A stretch of DNA of 64,000 nt from Bacteroidales bacterium (GCA_016709025.1 JADJEQ010000019.1:1-64000), one strand, 5' to 3'. Positions 56,181 through 64,000 are shown, numbered from the stretch's first letter. The notes: generated from the letters alone by a model not told the origin. A program made the numbers and translations.

Positions 56181-57704
56181 ATGAAAGAAGTCCGGGTCCG
56201 ATTCGCTCCCAGTCCTACAGGTCCGCTCCACATAGGTGGCGTTCGCACTGCATTGTATAACTACCTGTTTGCCAGGAAACACCATGGTAAATTCCTGCTT
56301 CGCATTGAAGACACAGACCAGACCCGTTTTGTTCCGGGAGCAGAGAACTATATCATAGAATCGTTGCAGTGGAGCGGAATTCAATTCGACGAAGGTGTTC
56401 ATATCGGTGGTCCTTATGCCCCTTACCGGCAAAGTGACCGGAAGGAGATGTATCACCAATATGCAATGCAGTTAATTAACAATGAAACTGCTTATTATGC
56501 CTTTGATACACCTGAGGAACTTGAGGCCCTCCGTAAAGATTTTGAATCGAGAAAAGAGACTTTTCAATATGGCCCTCAAACCCGGATGGGACTGAGAAAT
56601 TCGCTGACTTTAAGTGAAAATGATGTAAAGACTTTGCTTGAAGCCGGTGAACATTATGTTATCCGGGTCAGAATACCGGATCATGAAACCATTGTAGTTC
56701 AGGATCTTATCAGAGGACTCGTAAGTGTGGATTCGCACTTGCTCGACGATAAGGTGCTGTACAAATCCGACGGTATGCCCACTTATCATCTGGCCAATGT
56801 GGTTGACGACTATCTCATGAAAATTTCTCATGTTATCAGGGGAGAAGAGTGGTTACCATCGGCTCCGCTTCATGTTTTACTTTACCGTTATTTTGGCTGG
56901 GAAGCAGATATGCCTGAATTTGCCCACCTGCCCCTGCTGTTAAAGCCTGACGGCAATGGAAAACTAAGTAAAAGGGATGGGGATCGGCTGGGATTCCCGG
57001 TTTTTCCGTTGCGGTGGACTGACCCGAAATCGGGCGAAGTTTCTTCCGGTTACCGCGAAAGTGGTTATCTGCCCGAAGCCTTTATCAATATGCTTGCTTT
57101 ATTGGGCTGGAATCCGGGAACAGAACAGGAAATCCTGAGTATGGATGAGTTGATTGAATTGTTCTCAATCGACCGTGTCGGAAAGTCAGGCTCCAAGTTT
57201 GATCCCGAAAAAGCTAAATGGTTCAACCATCATTACCTTTCGGCACTGCCGGATGAAAAAATAGCCGGACTATTGGGCAAAATATTGATTGATAAAGGAA
57301 TAGATGCAACCCCGGTATTGATTCTGAGTGTTTGTCCGCTGATCAAGGAACGCGCTAACCTGATCCCGGATTTGTGGGAGCAGTCATGGTTTTTCTTCAC
57401 CCCACCAGTGTCATACGATGAGAAAGTTGTGCAGAAATTCTGGAAACCGGAAACCCCTGCCCTGCTGAACCGGATTTCGGACTTATTGAAAAAGCAGGAC
57501 GATTTCTCTACAGATGCTTTGGATATAGCCATCAAGAGTTTTATTCACGACAATGAACTAGGTATGGGACTGGTAATGAATACCCTACGTCTTGTGTTGG
57601 TAGGCGGGAGTTTCGGACCGGGTGTTGCTGCCATTATCTCGGTTCTGGGAAAGAAAGAAGCGCAAAGCAGAATTGAAAAAGCCATCGCGTATCTTGGGAA
57701 TTAG
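56181..57704 (+). CDS. gltX: glutamyl-tRNA synthetase
   Basis: This cytosolic class I synthetase of 507 residues charges tRNA-Glu. The HIGH-type motif lies in PSPTGPLHIGGVRTALYNYL (about 10-29) and the KMSKS-type motif in KLSKRDGDR (about 258-266). The anticodon-binding C-terminal part is complete. Since glnS is also present at 60 kb, this gltX is expected to be discriminating and not to charge tRNA-Gln. The stop is followed by a short-repeat region. Confidence 0.97.
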   Translation: MKEVRVRFAPSPTGPLHIGGVRTALYNYLFARKHHGKFLLRIEDTDQTRFVPGAENYIIESLQWSGIQFDEGVHIGGPYAPYRQSDRKEMYHQYAMQLINNETAYYAFDTPEELEALRKDFESRKETFQYGPQTRMGLRNSLTLSENDVKTLLEAGEHYVIRVRIPDHETIVVQDLIRGLVSVDSHLLDDKVLYKSDGMPTYHLANVVDDYLMKISHVIRGEEWLPSAPLHVLLYRYFGWEADMPEFAHLPLLLKPDGNGKLSKRDGDRLGFPVFPLRWTDPKSGEVSSGYRESGYLPEAFINMLALLGWNPGTEQEILSMDELIELFSIDRVGKSGSKFDPEKAKWFNHHYLSALPDEKIAGLLGKILIDKGIDATPVLILSVCPLIKERANLIPDLWEQSWFFFTPPVSYDEKVVQKFWKPETPALLNRISDLLKKQDDFSTDALDIAIKSFIHDNELGMGLVMNTLRLVLVGGSFGPGVAAIISVLGKKEAQSRIEKAIAYLGN

Positions 57705-57726
57705 TTCCTCGTTTTGAGCCTGAACA

Positions 57727-57885
57727 GGCTAAGGTTGAGGTTAAGGTTGAGAACCTCATAATTCGAGTTCTACAGCTTTTCCGTCAGAAGGGCTCGTTGC
57801 CTGATACCTGCTCTCACTTTGAACAACTTATTTAAGCGTACTTCTTTGCCAACTGCCAACTGCCCTTTGCCAACTTTAAACTTTT
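57727..57885. repeat. short-repeat island after gltX
   Basis: Near 57730-57755 AAGGTTG, AGGTTA and AGGTTG alternate at 6-nt spacing. At 57845-57885 TTTGCCA, ACTGCCA, ACTGCCC and TTTGCCA are spaced by 7 nt; they are the reverse complement of the TTGGCAA words at 26.5-26.9 kb. No gene here. Confidence 0.7.
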
Positions 57886-57903
57886 TATTTTTAGCTTGAG
57901 ACG

Positions 57904-58257
57904 ATGAACGGAGATCAAAAGCTCTACAGTATACTAAATGAACTTGGAATTTCTTACGAATACCATGAGCATCCTCCTGCGCCAACCATTGAAATTGCTG
58001 TTCAGTATTGGAAAGATATTGCCGAAACCACGCATTGTAAAAACCTGTTTTTAAGGAACCACGTTTCTCCTTTGGGCCTTATTCATGATGTGGAACACCA
58101 TGTTCATCTCTTCCTCGATGAAAACCTTAAGAATCTTCCCAAAATCAGCTTTCATCCGAATGAAAATACGGCTTCGCTGGTGATTGGCTTCCCTGATTTC
58201 CTGAAATTTCTTGAAGCGATGGGAAATTCTTATGAATTCCTGGAATTGTATGACTGA
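57904..58257 (+). CDS. shortened ProX/YbaK-type prolyl-tRNA editing protein
   Basis: Proteins of this family remove wrong amino acids (Ala or Cys) from tRNA-Pro. The N-terminus (LNELGISYEYHEHPPAPTIEIA, CKNLFLRN) and the C-terminus (VSPLGLIHDVEHHVHLFLDENL, ISFHPNENTASLVI, FLKFLE) match the family well. However, only 117 residues are present against about 165, because RNH runs straight into VSPLGL. About 50 residues, including the conserved central Lys and the GKLSFAS and YLGLTPGS blocks, are missing in frame. The protein may be inactive, or the deletion could be an assembly error. It stands alone, after a repeat island. A near-match TATTTTTA lies just before the start. Confidence 0.8.
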   Translation: MNGDQKLYSILNELGISYEYHEHPPAPTIEIAVQYWKDIAETTHCKNLFLRNHVSPLGLIHDVEHHVHLFLDENLKNLPKISFHPNENTASLVIGFPDFLKFLEAMGNSYEFLELYD

Positions 58258-58368
58258 TGCCGGTTTTATGGCAATTTAAACGCTGATGGCCGGGCAATTT
58301 GAATTCATTTTTGATGCAGGATTCATCCCATCCTTTAACAGTTCGACTGGTTTAAGCCGGATTAACCG

Positions 58369-59484
58369 TTACTTTTTATCCGGATCGATTTCAAAGTTCC
58401 ATTGTGTTGCATTGTACTTATCAATTTCTGTCATGGCATGTACGGCAAAGGTAGCCAGCCAGTGTTCACCTTCGTAATTGCCATCAGAAATAAATGGCAA
58501 TGAATGAAAAAGATGAAATTGTGCAGCATCGCCAAAAAGAATCTTACCCAATCCGTCAACTTTTCTGCCAATAAAGCAGAGAGCCCACGCCCTTGAAAAA
58601 TTCAACCCATCAAGATGCACCAGTTTACCATCGCTGCGGTCGATAACCTCAGCCGGCTCACTGGGAATGTAAATTCCGGCTGAGTTATTGTCTGGGAGAA
58701 AGTTCCTGATCCATACGTTAAATTCGTTATCTGGTAAAATTCTTGCCATCAGTTCAGCTTCAGTCAGGCAAGGAGACAGAAAATCGAACCCACTTGGTTC
58801 CCATGAAACGGGGCAGTTTTTGTCGTTCAGGTAAAAATCCCTGGCCCTCGCCACAATGATTGCTTCAAGATCCTTATTTTGCGTTGTACGGGCATAATCC
58901 AGCGCAAATGCCAGCCCGAAGGCAGTGTTGGTATGCTCCCCTACCCTGATCGGGTAAACCAGCTTCGGCAAAAAGGCAATGTAATAGCTGCTTATCAGAT
59001 CGGTAAGAGGTTGAAGGGCCGATTCCCATATTCTGGCCTGCGGGTCGTCCCAGGTATGGAGTTCTTCGGCAAGCTTAAGCAGCCATGCCCAGCCGTAAGT
59101 GCGTTCGAAGGATTTGTTATTGCTGTCGAGGAAAAAATTTACCTCCAGGGCGATGTTTTCAGCGGTCAGATTGCTGCCGACTGCTGCCCGGATAGCGGGG
59201 GCTTCGGGCATTTCGGGATGCAGCTTCAACAGTTTCACAAGCATCCAGTGGCCATGTACCGACGAATGCCAGTCGAAACAACCGTAAAAAGCCGGGCGGT
59301 ATTCCCTGACAGGCTTCACATCGCGGTCGCTGCCCAGTACTTCACCGGGTTTGTTGGGATATTCCTGCTGTATACACTTTAACGCCATTTTCGCAAAATG
59401 CGAGGATCTATCCTGCGTAAGCATTTGTTGCGCATTCAGATTGATAGTTGAAAGCAGAATAATCAACAACAATATTTTTTTCAT
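58369..59484 (-). CDS. DUF2891 secreted protein
   Basis: The start at 59484 gives a clear signal peptide (MKKILLLIILLSTINLNAQQ); the in-frame ATG at 59547 would add 21 polar residues. The mature protein of about 350 residues matches DUF2891: YGCFDWHSSVHGHWML (about 68-83), GWAWLLKLAEEL, EPSGFDFLSPCLTEAELM and GEHWLATFAVHAMT. The repeated helices and His/Asp/Glu sites recall an (alpha/alpha) barrel such as a glycosidase, but no activity is known. It faces the ProX-like gene tail to tail. Confidence 0.85.
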   Translation of the reverse strand: MKKILLLIILLSTINLNAQQMLTQDRSSHFAKMALKCIQQEYPNKPGEVLGSDRDVKPVREYRPAFYGCFDWHSSVHGHWMLVKLLKLHPEMPEAPAIRAAVGSNLTAENIALEVNFFLDSNNKSFERTYGWAWLLKLAEELHTWDDPQARIWESALQPLTDLISSYYIAFLPKLVYPIRVGEHTNTAFGLAFALDYARTTQNKDLEAIIVARARDFYLNDKNCPVSWEPSGFDFLSPCLTEAELMARILPDNEFNVWIRNFLPDNNSAGIYIPSEPAEVIDRSDGKLVHLDGLNFSRAWALCFIGRKVDGLGKILFGDAAQFHLFHSLPFISDGNYEGEHWLATFAVHAMTEIDKYNATQWNFEIDPDKK

Positions 59485-59726
59485 GGGTGCAGTATTTTCT
59501 GCAAAATAAGTATTTTTTTCAGAATATATGCAAGCTGATAAATCCACTTTAGTAATGGAAGAATATGCAATAAATCACCATTGGTAATGGAGGTTTCAAA
59601 TCCAGAATAGCCTGGATATTAAATCCTGCTTATTGTAGTTTCAATTTCAGGCAAAACTCTTTCTGAAAGAAGCCCAGATAAGTCAGTATTTATTGAATTG
59701 GGAATACACTTTGTGTGTATACAAAA

Positions 59727-59766
59727 GAGAAAAGCAGTTACAAATTTCTTCGTAACTGCTTTTCTC
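59727..59766 (-). terminator. terminator after tRNA-Gln
   Basis: A perfect 15-bp stem (GAGAAAAGCAGTTAC/GTAACTGCTTTTCTC) with a 10-nt loop lies just beyond the tRNA-Gln 3' end. On the minus strand it is followed by TTTT. Confidence 0.85.
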
Positions 59767-59772
59767 ATTTTG

Positions 59773-59845
59773 TTGACCTACCAGGGGTCGAACCTGGACT
59801 CTTCTGATCCAGAATCAGACGTGTTGCCAGTTACACCATAGGTCA
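59773..59845 (-). tRNA. tRNA-Gln (anticodon CTG)
   Basis: The 73-nt cloverleaf has an acceptor stem TGACCTA/TAGGTCA, anticodon stem TCTGA/TCAGA with loop TTCTGGA and a T arm CCAGG/CCTGG with TTCGACC. The anticodon CTG reads CAG. It lies 50 nt downstream of glnS and has its own promoter and terminator. Confidence 0.96.
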
Positions 59846-59857
59846 GTAACCGGGCTG

Positions 59858-59888
59858 CAAAAATACAAAAATGTTTTTCGCCTGCAAA
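59858..59888 (-). promoter_or_regulatory. tRNA-Gln promoter
   Basis: On the minus strand, TTTG (59888-59885), exactly 19 nt, then TATTTTTG (59865-59858) fit the Bacteroidetes consensus perfectly. It lies between glnS and the tRNA, 13 nt before the tRNA. Confidence 0.8.
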
Positions 59889-59895
59889 TTTTTAG

Positions 59896-61605
59896 CTATT
59901 TATTTGCATTAGATTTTGCCCACGAATCTTTGAGTGCCACGGTGCGGTTAAAAACAGGTTTACCAGGCTTTGAATCGATGTCGGTACAGAAGTATCCCAA
60001 ACGTTCAAACTGGTATTTATCAAGTGTTTGGGTATTGGCTACCGAAGATTCAACATACCCTTTCACCACTTTTAGTGAATCGGGGTTCAGCGTTTTCTTG
60101 TAATCCTCCCCTTCCGGGACATCCTCAGGATCTTCGCCCATAAACAACCGGTCATATAGCCTGATCTCCGCCTCAATCGACTCAGTAGCGGAAACCCAGT
60201 GAAGGGTTCCTTTTACTTTCCGGGTGCTGTCCGACCGTCCGCTAAGGGTTTCAGGATCGTGGGTGCAATGAATTTCGGTGATTTCATCGGTAAGTGGATC
60301 CTTAACCACCGATTCGCATTTGATGATGTAAGCATATTTCAGACGGACTTCACGACCAGGGGCCAGGCGGAAAAATTTTGATGGAGGATCTTCCATAAAG
60401 TCTTCACGCTCAATATAAAGCTCTCTTGTAAAGGCTACTTTACGGGTGCCGGCATCAGGATCTTCCGGGTTATTCACCGCGTTCATTTCTTCAACCACTC
60501 CTTCAGGGAAACTGGTGATAACAAGCTTAACGGGGTTAATAACGCCCATAACGCGATTTGCGCGCTTGTTCAGATCTTCCCGGATGCAGAATTCGAGCAA
60601 TCCGACATCAATCACGTTTTCACGCTTAGCCACGCCAACAATATCTGCAAAATTGCGGATGGATTCCGGTGTATAACCCCTGCGCCGCAAACCCGAAATG
60701 GTTGGCATGCGCGGATCATCCCATCCACTCACGTAGTCGTTTTTGACCAGTTCCAGCAATTTGCGCTTGCTCATCACGGTGTAGGTGATATTCAGCCGGG
60801 CAAACTCAATCTGCTGGGGAGCGAAAATCTCCAGTTCACGGATACACCAGTCATATAAGGGACGATGTACTTCAAATTCGAGGGTACAGATGCTATGGGT
60901 AATTCCTTCAATGCTGTCGCTCTGTCCGTGGGCGAAATCGTACATCGGATAGATGCACCATTGGTTACCTGTCCGGTGGTGATCGGTGTGGATAATCCGG
61001 TAGAGTAGGGGATCGCGCAGGTGCATATTGGGTGACGACATATCTATTTTAGCCCTGAGCACCCGGGCTCCTTCGGCAAATTCCCCGGCTTTCATGCGGC
61101 GGAAAAGGTCAAGATTTTCTTCAACACTGCGGTTTCGGTAAGGGCTTTCCTGGCCCGGGCGGGTAGGAGAGCCTTTTTGTTCGGCGATTTGTTCGGCAGT
61201 GAGGTCACAAACATAGGCTTTCCCTTTCAGGATAAGCTTTTCGGCAAATTCATAAATCTGCTGGAAATAATCGGAGGCAAAAAACTCACGGTCTTCCCAG
61301 TCAAATCCAAGCCAATGTACATCATCGCGGATGGAATCAACATATTCCACATCTTCTTTCACAGGATTGGTATCATCGAAGCGGAGGTTGCATTTCCCGT
61401 TGTACTTGAGGGCAGTTCCAAAGTTCAGGCAAATAGACTTGGCATGGCCGATATGAAGATACCCATTTGGCTCCGGTGGGAAGCGGGTGTGAACACGTCC
61501 TCCGTTTTTGCCATTGCGGATATCCTCCTCAATCATGGTATGAATAAAATTGGTTGGCGTTTTGTTTTCGCCAGTAACTTCAGACGCAGGTTTAAGCTCG
61601 TTCAT
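59896..61605 (-). CDS. glnS: glutaminyl-tRNA synthetase
   Basis: This cytosolic class I synthetase of 569 residues charges tRNA-Gln directly. The N-terminal part has the HIGH motif in PPEPNGYLHIGHAKS (HIGH at 51-54) and the KMSKS-like VMSKRKLLELV (about 272-282). The two beta-barrels that bind the anticodon follow and are complete. It is directly followed by tRNA-Gln(CTG), so enzyme and substrate genes are neighbours. Upstream there is a repeat-rich gap. The tRNA has its own promoter, so expression is not strictly linked. Confidence 0.97.
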   Translation of the reverse strand: MNELKPASEVTGENKTPTNFIHTMIEEDIRNGKNGGRVHTRFPPEPNGYLHIGHAKSICLNFGTALKYNGKCNLRFDDTNPVKEDVEYVDSIRDDVHWLGFDWEDREFFASDYFQQIYEFAEKLILKGKAYVCDLTAEQIAEQKGSPTRPGQESPYRNRSVEENLDLFRRMKAGEFAEGARVLRAKIDMSSPNMHLRDPLLYRIIHTDHHRTGNQWCIYPMYDFAHGQSDSIEGITHSICTLEFEVHRPLYDWCIRELEIFAPQQIEFARLNITYTVMSKRKLLELVKNDYVSGWDDPRMPTISGLRRRGYTPESIRNFADIVGVAKRENVIDVGLLEFCIREDLNKRANRVMGVINPVKLVITSFPEGVVEEMNAVNNPEDPDAGTRKVAFTRELYIEREDFMEDPPSKFFRLAPGREVRLKYAYIIKCESVVKDPLTDEITEIHCTHDPETLSGRSDSTRKVKGTLHWVSATESIEAEIRLYDRLFMGEDPEDVPEGEDYKKTLNPDSLKVVKGYVESSVANTQTLDKYQFERLGYFCTDIDSKPGKPVFNRTVALKDSWAKSNANK

Positions 61606-61639
61606 GCTAAATCATTTTTATTAAAGCATGCAAAGATAC

Positions 61640-62043
61640 GGAATTCAGATTTCGGATCGCGGATTTCGGATTTCGGATTTCAGGAAGATGGGACGAGGGA
61701 AGACGGGACGAGGGACGTGCATCTTGCTTCAACGAAAAAGACAAGGGGATCAGGGGAATGGGAGACAATGAGAATTCGGATTTTGGATTGATGAATTCGG
61801 ATTGCGGATTTCTGATTTCGGATAAAGAGACAAAAAGAGGAGTGGGAGACAAGTAGAAATTCCAATTCCCATTTTCTATTTTCCACAATACTTTATAGCC
61901 TGATTGTAGACTTCTCCTTGTCCCCATTTCCCCTTGTCCCCGTGTCTGTTGCAAAAGAAACGAAATCTCCCGGTTAAGCCCCATGCTCCATGCCCCTTCC
62001 CCTGTGCCCCCTGAGCCCTGAGCCCTGCGCCCTGTGCTCTGTG
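61640..62043. repeat. short-repeat island between glnS and mntP
   Basis: This 400-nt stretch has no gene. It holds several arrays with 7-nt spacing: GGATTTC words at 61647-61682, GGGACGA/GGGAAGA words at 61689-61717, ATTCGGA/TTGCGGA words at 61774-61822, and CCCTGAG, CCCTGAG, CCCTGCG, CCCTGTG at 62010-62043. The last array runs directly into the mntP stop codon. CTTGTCCCC words (61912-61945) resemble the octamers at 27.74 kb. Confidence 0.85.
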
Positions 62044-62613
62044 CTAAAGGAGGTGTTCAGCCAGAATTTTGACACCGATTCCGATGAGGATCAGTCCACC
62101 CAGCATTTCCATGCGCTTACCGAGTTTTGCCCCGGCTTTCTTGCCAAAAAGTATGCCCAGCATTGACATGATAAAAGTTACGCTTCCGATGATAATCACT
62201 GGCAGCAGGATGGTTGTGGTATCCGGTGTTTGAAGAAAAGCAAAACTAACACCAACAATCAGGGCATCGATGCTTGTGGCCAGTGACATAGTCAATAAAA
62301 CAACGGGTTTTAAAGGGTTGAAACTGTTCCTTTGCTCTTCGGGCTTCAGGCTTTCATAAATCATTTTCATTCCCAACAAGGCAAGCAGGCCAAAAGCGAT
62401 CCAATGATCGAGGTAAGCGAGGTCGTCGCGCACTGTTAAGCCAGCCAGCCAGCCCAGCATTGGCATCAACGCCTGAAAAAAAGCCAGGGAGAAAGCAATG
62501 ATGCAGGCTTTATAGAAACGGATTCCGGGTAATATCAGGCCACTGCTGACTGAGACGGCAAATGAATCGAATGAGAGGCCCAATGCCAGCAACAGTAATG
62601 TTACAACTTCCAT
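62044..62613 (-). CDS. mntP: manganese efflux pump MntP
   Basis: This 189-residue inner-membrane protein has six helices in two inverted copies of three. It exports Mn2+. The conserved Asp sites are visible: LSFDSFAVSVSSG in helix 1 and SLATSIDALIVGVSF in helix 4. Length is normal. Only 57 nt lie between its start and the FMN-binding gene upstream. I saw no yybP-ykoY type manganese riboswitch. Its stop codon is directly followed by heptamer repeats. Confidence 0.94.
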   Translation of the reverse strand: MEVVTLLLLALGLSFDSFAVSVSSGLILPGIRFYKACIIAFSLAFFQALMPMLGWLAGLTVRDDLAYLDHWIAFGLLALLGMKMIYESLKPEEQRNSFNPLKPVVLLTMSLATSIDALIVGVSFAFLQTPDTTTILLPVIIIGSVTFIMSMLGILFGKKAGAKLGKRMEMLGGLILIGIGVKILAEHLL

Positions 62614-62670
62614 TTATCCGGATTGTGAGCCGGCAAAAGTAGAGGTTTTTAGCGAAACGGCCAATTACAG

Positions 62671-63204
62671 TTACCGAAGCAGATTTTGTTCGTAAAGTTT
62701 CTGCAGCATTGTCAGTGATTCTGCAACAGATTCGGTGAGGCTGGTTCCGGAAATGGTGGCACCTGATACTGCATCAATGCTTTCACCGTAAACGGGAATA
62801 TGATCAGGCGAAATTCCATTAAATCCGCTTAACCAATTTTTACTTTTTACAGCTCCACCATGTGAATCAGGATAATTCAAAATAGTTACTTCAATTATTT
62901 TAAGATTGGTATCCACAATCATAGCGTACTCAAATTCATGGTAGCGTCCCCAGATTTTGTCGGCCATCAGCCACCCAAAACTTATGCCGTTTGTACGAAC
63001 TGCAAACCATTTTCCATCGGCATTTACGATATCAATATCGGTGATGCTGTCTGCAGCCAGATCAAGCCTGATAAGCTCAACCTTCACCCCTCGATTTAGA
63101 GAAGTAAGCGTTTGGTTCAGTTTTCTCGAACTATCCCTCGATAATACAGGTTCGTCCGACACCATCGAAACAGTTATAAAAAAGAGGATAAGAAGAATTT
63201 TCAT
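62671..63204 (-). CDS. exported FMN-binding domain protein
   Basis: This 177-residue protein has a signal peptide (about 1-18) and one FMN-binding domain like that of RnfG/NqrC, with the flavinylation-type motif DAVSGATISG near residues 143-152, in which a threonine could be linked to FMN. It also has YPDSHGGAVKSKNWL. Such periplasmic flavoproteins pass electrons across the envelope. No Rnf or Nqr genes are adjacent, and the modifying enzyme ApbE is not seen here. It lies upstream of mntP by 57 nt. Confidence 0.85.
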   Translation of the reverse strand: MKILLILFFITVSMVSDEPVLSRDSSRKLNQTLTSLNRGVKVELIRLDLAADSITDIDIVNADGKWFAVRTNGISFGWLMADKIWGRYHEFEYAMIVDTNLKIIEVTILNYPDSHGGAVKSKNWLSGFNGISPDHIPVYGESIDAVSGATISGTSLTESVAESLTMLQKLYEQNLLR

Positions 63205-63336
63205 AGATCAAACAATCTCTCCGGCAGGTTGGATTTAAGTAAAAACTGCGACAAGACCAGTATGGTATAATCCATGAGTAGGGAAAAAGTCATTTTATAA
63301 AAAAGTTGTTTCAGGGTTTCCGTAAGGGGGAAATAA

Positions 63337-63364
63337 AAAACCGGGTCTAAAAAGAACCGGTTTT
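63337..63364 (-). terminator. terminator after tRNA-Cys
   Basis: AAAACCGG/CCGGTTTT with a 12-nt loop lies just past the tRNA; on the minus strand it is followed by TTATTTC. Confidence 0.75.
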
Positions 63365-63367
63365 GAG

Positions 63368-63438
63368 AGGTCTCGAGCGGATTCGAACCGCTGTAGAAGG
63401 TTTTGCAGACCTCTGCCTAGCCACTCGGCCACGAGACC
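63368..63438 (-). tRNA. tRNA-Cys (anticodon GCA)
   Basis: The 71-nt cloverleaf has an acceptor stem GGTCTCG/CGAGACC, anticodon loop CTGCAAA with GCA, and a T arm GCGG/CCGC with TTCGAAT. The discriminator is U, as expected for tRNA-Cys. CCA is not encoded. Confidence 0.96.
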
Positions 63439-63449
63439 CTGATGCGGTG

Positions 63450-63457
63450 CAAAAGTA
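63450..63457 (-). promoter_or_regulatory. tRNA-Cys promoter -7 element
   Basis: On the minus strand TACTTTTG matches TAnnTTTG and lies 12 nt before the tRNA. No clear -33 box. The same word precedes corA. Confidence 0.55.
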
Positions 63458-63509
63458 CTAAAAATCTGAAATTGATAACGAAATTTTTTTTCAGTGGATT
63501 AAAAACCTG

Positions 63510-63734
63510 TTAATCAGTGTGTTTTAGTCTTTCGGGGTGTAGAACTGGATGGTTTTCTGCAAATATTGGCAGACACTCCGGGCACAGACAATAGTTGAAT
63601 TCATTGCTCAGTTTTTCAGCATACTCAGGTGATATGGTATAATTATAACACCAGCAACCTTCGGAATGAAGACACTCAAACTGCCGGCCACAGCGCGGGC
63701 AGGTTTTTAGAGCTGGATTTAACGAATCATTCAA
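63510..63734 (-). CDS. small cysteine-rich CWC-type protein
   Basis: This 74-residue protein has the Cys pattern CPRCGRQFEC (12-21), then GCWCYN (27-32) and CLCPECL (49-55), matching the Cys-rich CWC family, which probably binds zinc. The function is unknown. The start is a TTG at 63734 that overlaps the folB stop by eight nt, so it is likely translated from the same transcript. No ATG is available in a sensible place. Confidence 0.8.
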   Translation of the reverse strand: MNDSLNPALKTCPRCGRQFECLHSEGCWCYNYTISPEYAEKLSNEFNYCLCPECLPIFAENHPVLHPERLKHTD

Positions 63735-64000
63735 ATATATCGTCGCTGTTCAGGGTAACACAAACACGGTCAATCTTACCGCCGAGAGGTGGATTTAATT
63801 TCGAGATTTTTACCTCCGCATCGGTTACATCGGGAAAACGGGCATGCACGGCATGGAGTATCCGATGGGCCACGTGTTCAAGGAGATGGGATTTGTTCTC
63901 CATCTCCAGTTTAACCGTTTGATAAACGGTGAGATAATTTACTGTGTCGTGCAGATTATCGCTCCTTTCGGCCTGGTGGGTGTCGACCTGGATAAACAGG
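63727..64000 (-). CDS. folB: dihydroneopterin aldolase, 3' part (5' end outside window)
   Basis: The visible 90 residues (from LFIQVDTHQAE to SDDIFE) match the C-terminal two thirds of FolB: DNLHDTVNYLTVYQTVKLEM, then HLLEHVAHRILHAVHARFP and VKISKLNPPLGGKIDRVCVTL. FolB cleaves dihydroneopterin to 6-hydroxymethyl-dihydropterin and glycolaldehyde in folate synthesis; it is cytosolic and octameric. The catalytic Lys of SKLNPP is present. The frame is open at position 64000. The stop overlaps the CWC protein start. Confidence 0.92.
   Translation of the reverse strand, partial: LFIQVDTHQAERSDNLHDTVNYLTVYQTVKLEMENKSHLLEHVAHRILHAVHARFPDVTDAEVKISKLNPPLGGKIDRVCVTLNSDDIFE

Noticed and set aside
62614..62670. 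Possible manganese riboswitch before mntP
   Set aside because: The gap is only 57 nt and shows no yybP-ykoY-like structure.
63866..63875. CACGTG core within folB as a third parS site
   Set aside because: The flanks (GGC and TTC) do not match the parS consensus.

Overview
The window (64 kb, roughly 40-45 % GC) comes from a Bacteroidetes chromosome, most likely a Bacteroidales-like lineage. The evidence is the gliding-type pair gldE-gldD, Bacteroidetes-only families (DUF4292, DUF4175, GH109, YwqK/MORN proteins), the phylum's -7 promoter element TAnnTTTG in front of several genes, and large secreted PKD/Ig/tandem-95 proteins of the kind exported by type IX secretion. No phage, insertion sequence, CRISPR array or rRNA operon was seen.

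Layout. Positions 1-17074 (minus strand) hold most of one giant surface protein: signal peptide, about 16 PKD-like modules, about 13 Ig-like modules, about 20 tandem-95 modules and a run of 264-bp repeats that leaves the left edge. Its reading frame is broken at several places, nearly all in the last 2.7 kb. A quiet 0.9-kb AT-rich gap follows, then corA (minus). Next is a plus-strand block: free methionine sulfoxide reductase, butyrate kinase, gldE, gldD, a Tat-exported GH109 enzyme, an AraC-type regulator and a frameshifted lipoprotein. From 26.5 to 29.3 kb lie a dense short-repeat island, an exported nitroreductase and a frameshifted YwqK/MORN protein. nadA (minus) and rpiB-lutB (plus) diverge across a 0.5-kb gap. 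Then come a fructosamine kinase, an ECF sigma factor with a coupled membrane protein, a DUF6249 protein, thpR and tRNA-Ala.

From 36.3 to 53.4 kb a long minus-strand array carries tatA, an EnvC-like protein, a DUF4292 lipoprotein, a TPR protein, dut, a flippase, an NtrY-like kinase, a methyltransferase, mnmG, ybeY and a DUF4175 protein. It mixes envelope assembly with nucleotide and RNA housekeeping. Two identical parS-like sites bracket mnmG. A frameshifted class III nucleotide cyclase follows. The right end has gltX, an internally shortened ProX/YbaK protein, a DUF2891 protein, tRNA-Gln just downstream of glnS, mntP, an FMN-binding protein, tRNA-Cys, a small CWC protein and the 3' part of folB.

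Two patterns cross gene boundaries. First, about a dozen frame breaks occur, most at homopolymers of 3-6 bases and in both directions; I read these mainly as sequence errors, not true gene decay. Second, short intergenic islands of different words but a shared period of about 7 nt sit directly after stop codons of unrelated genes (dut, nitroreductase, YwqK, mntP, lipoprotein, gltX). This is the most interesting unexplained structure in the window.
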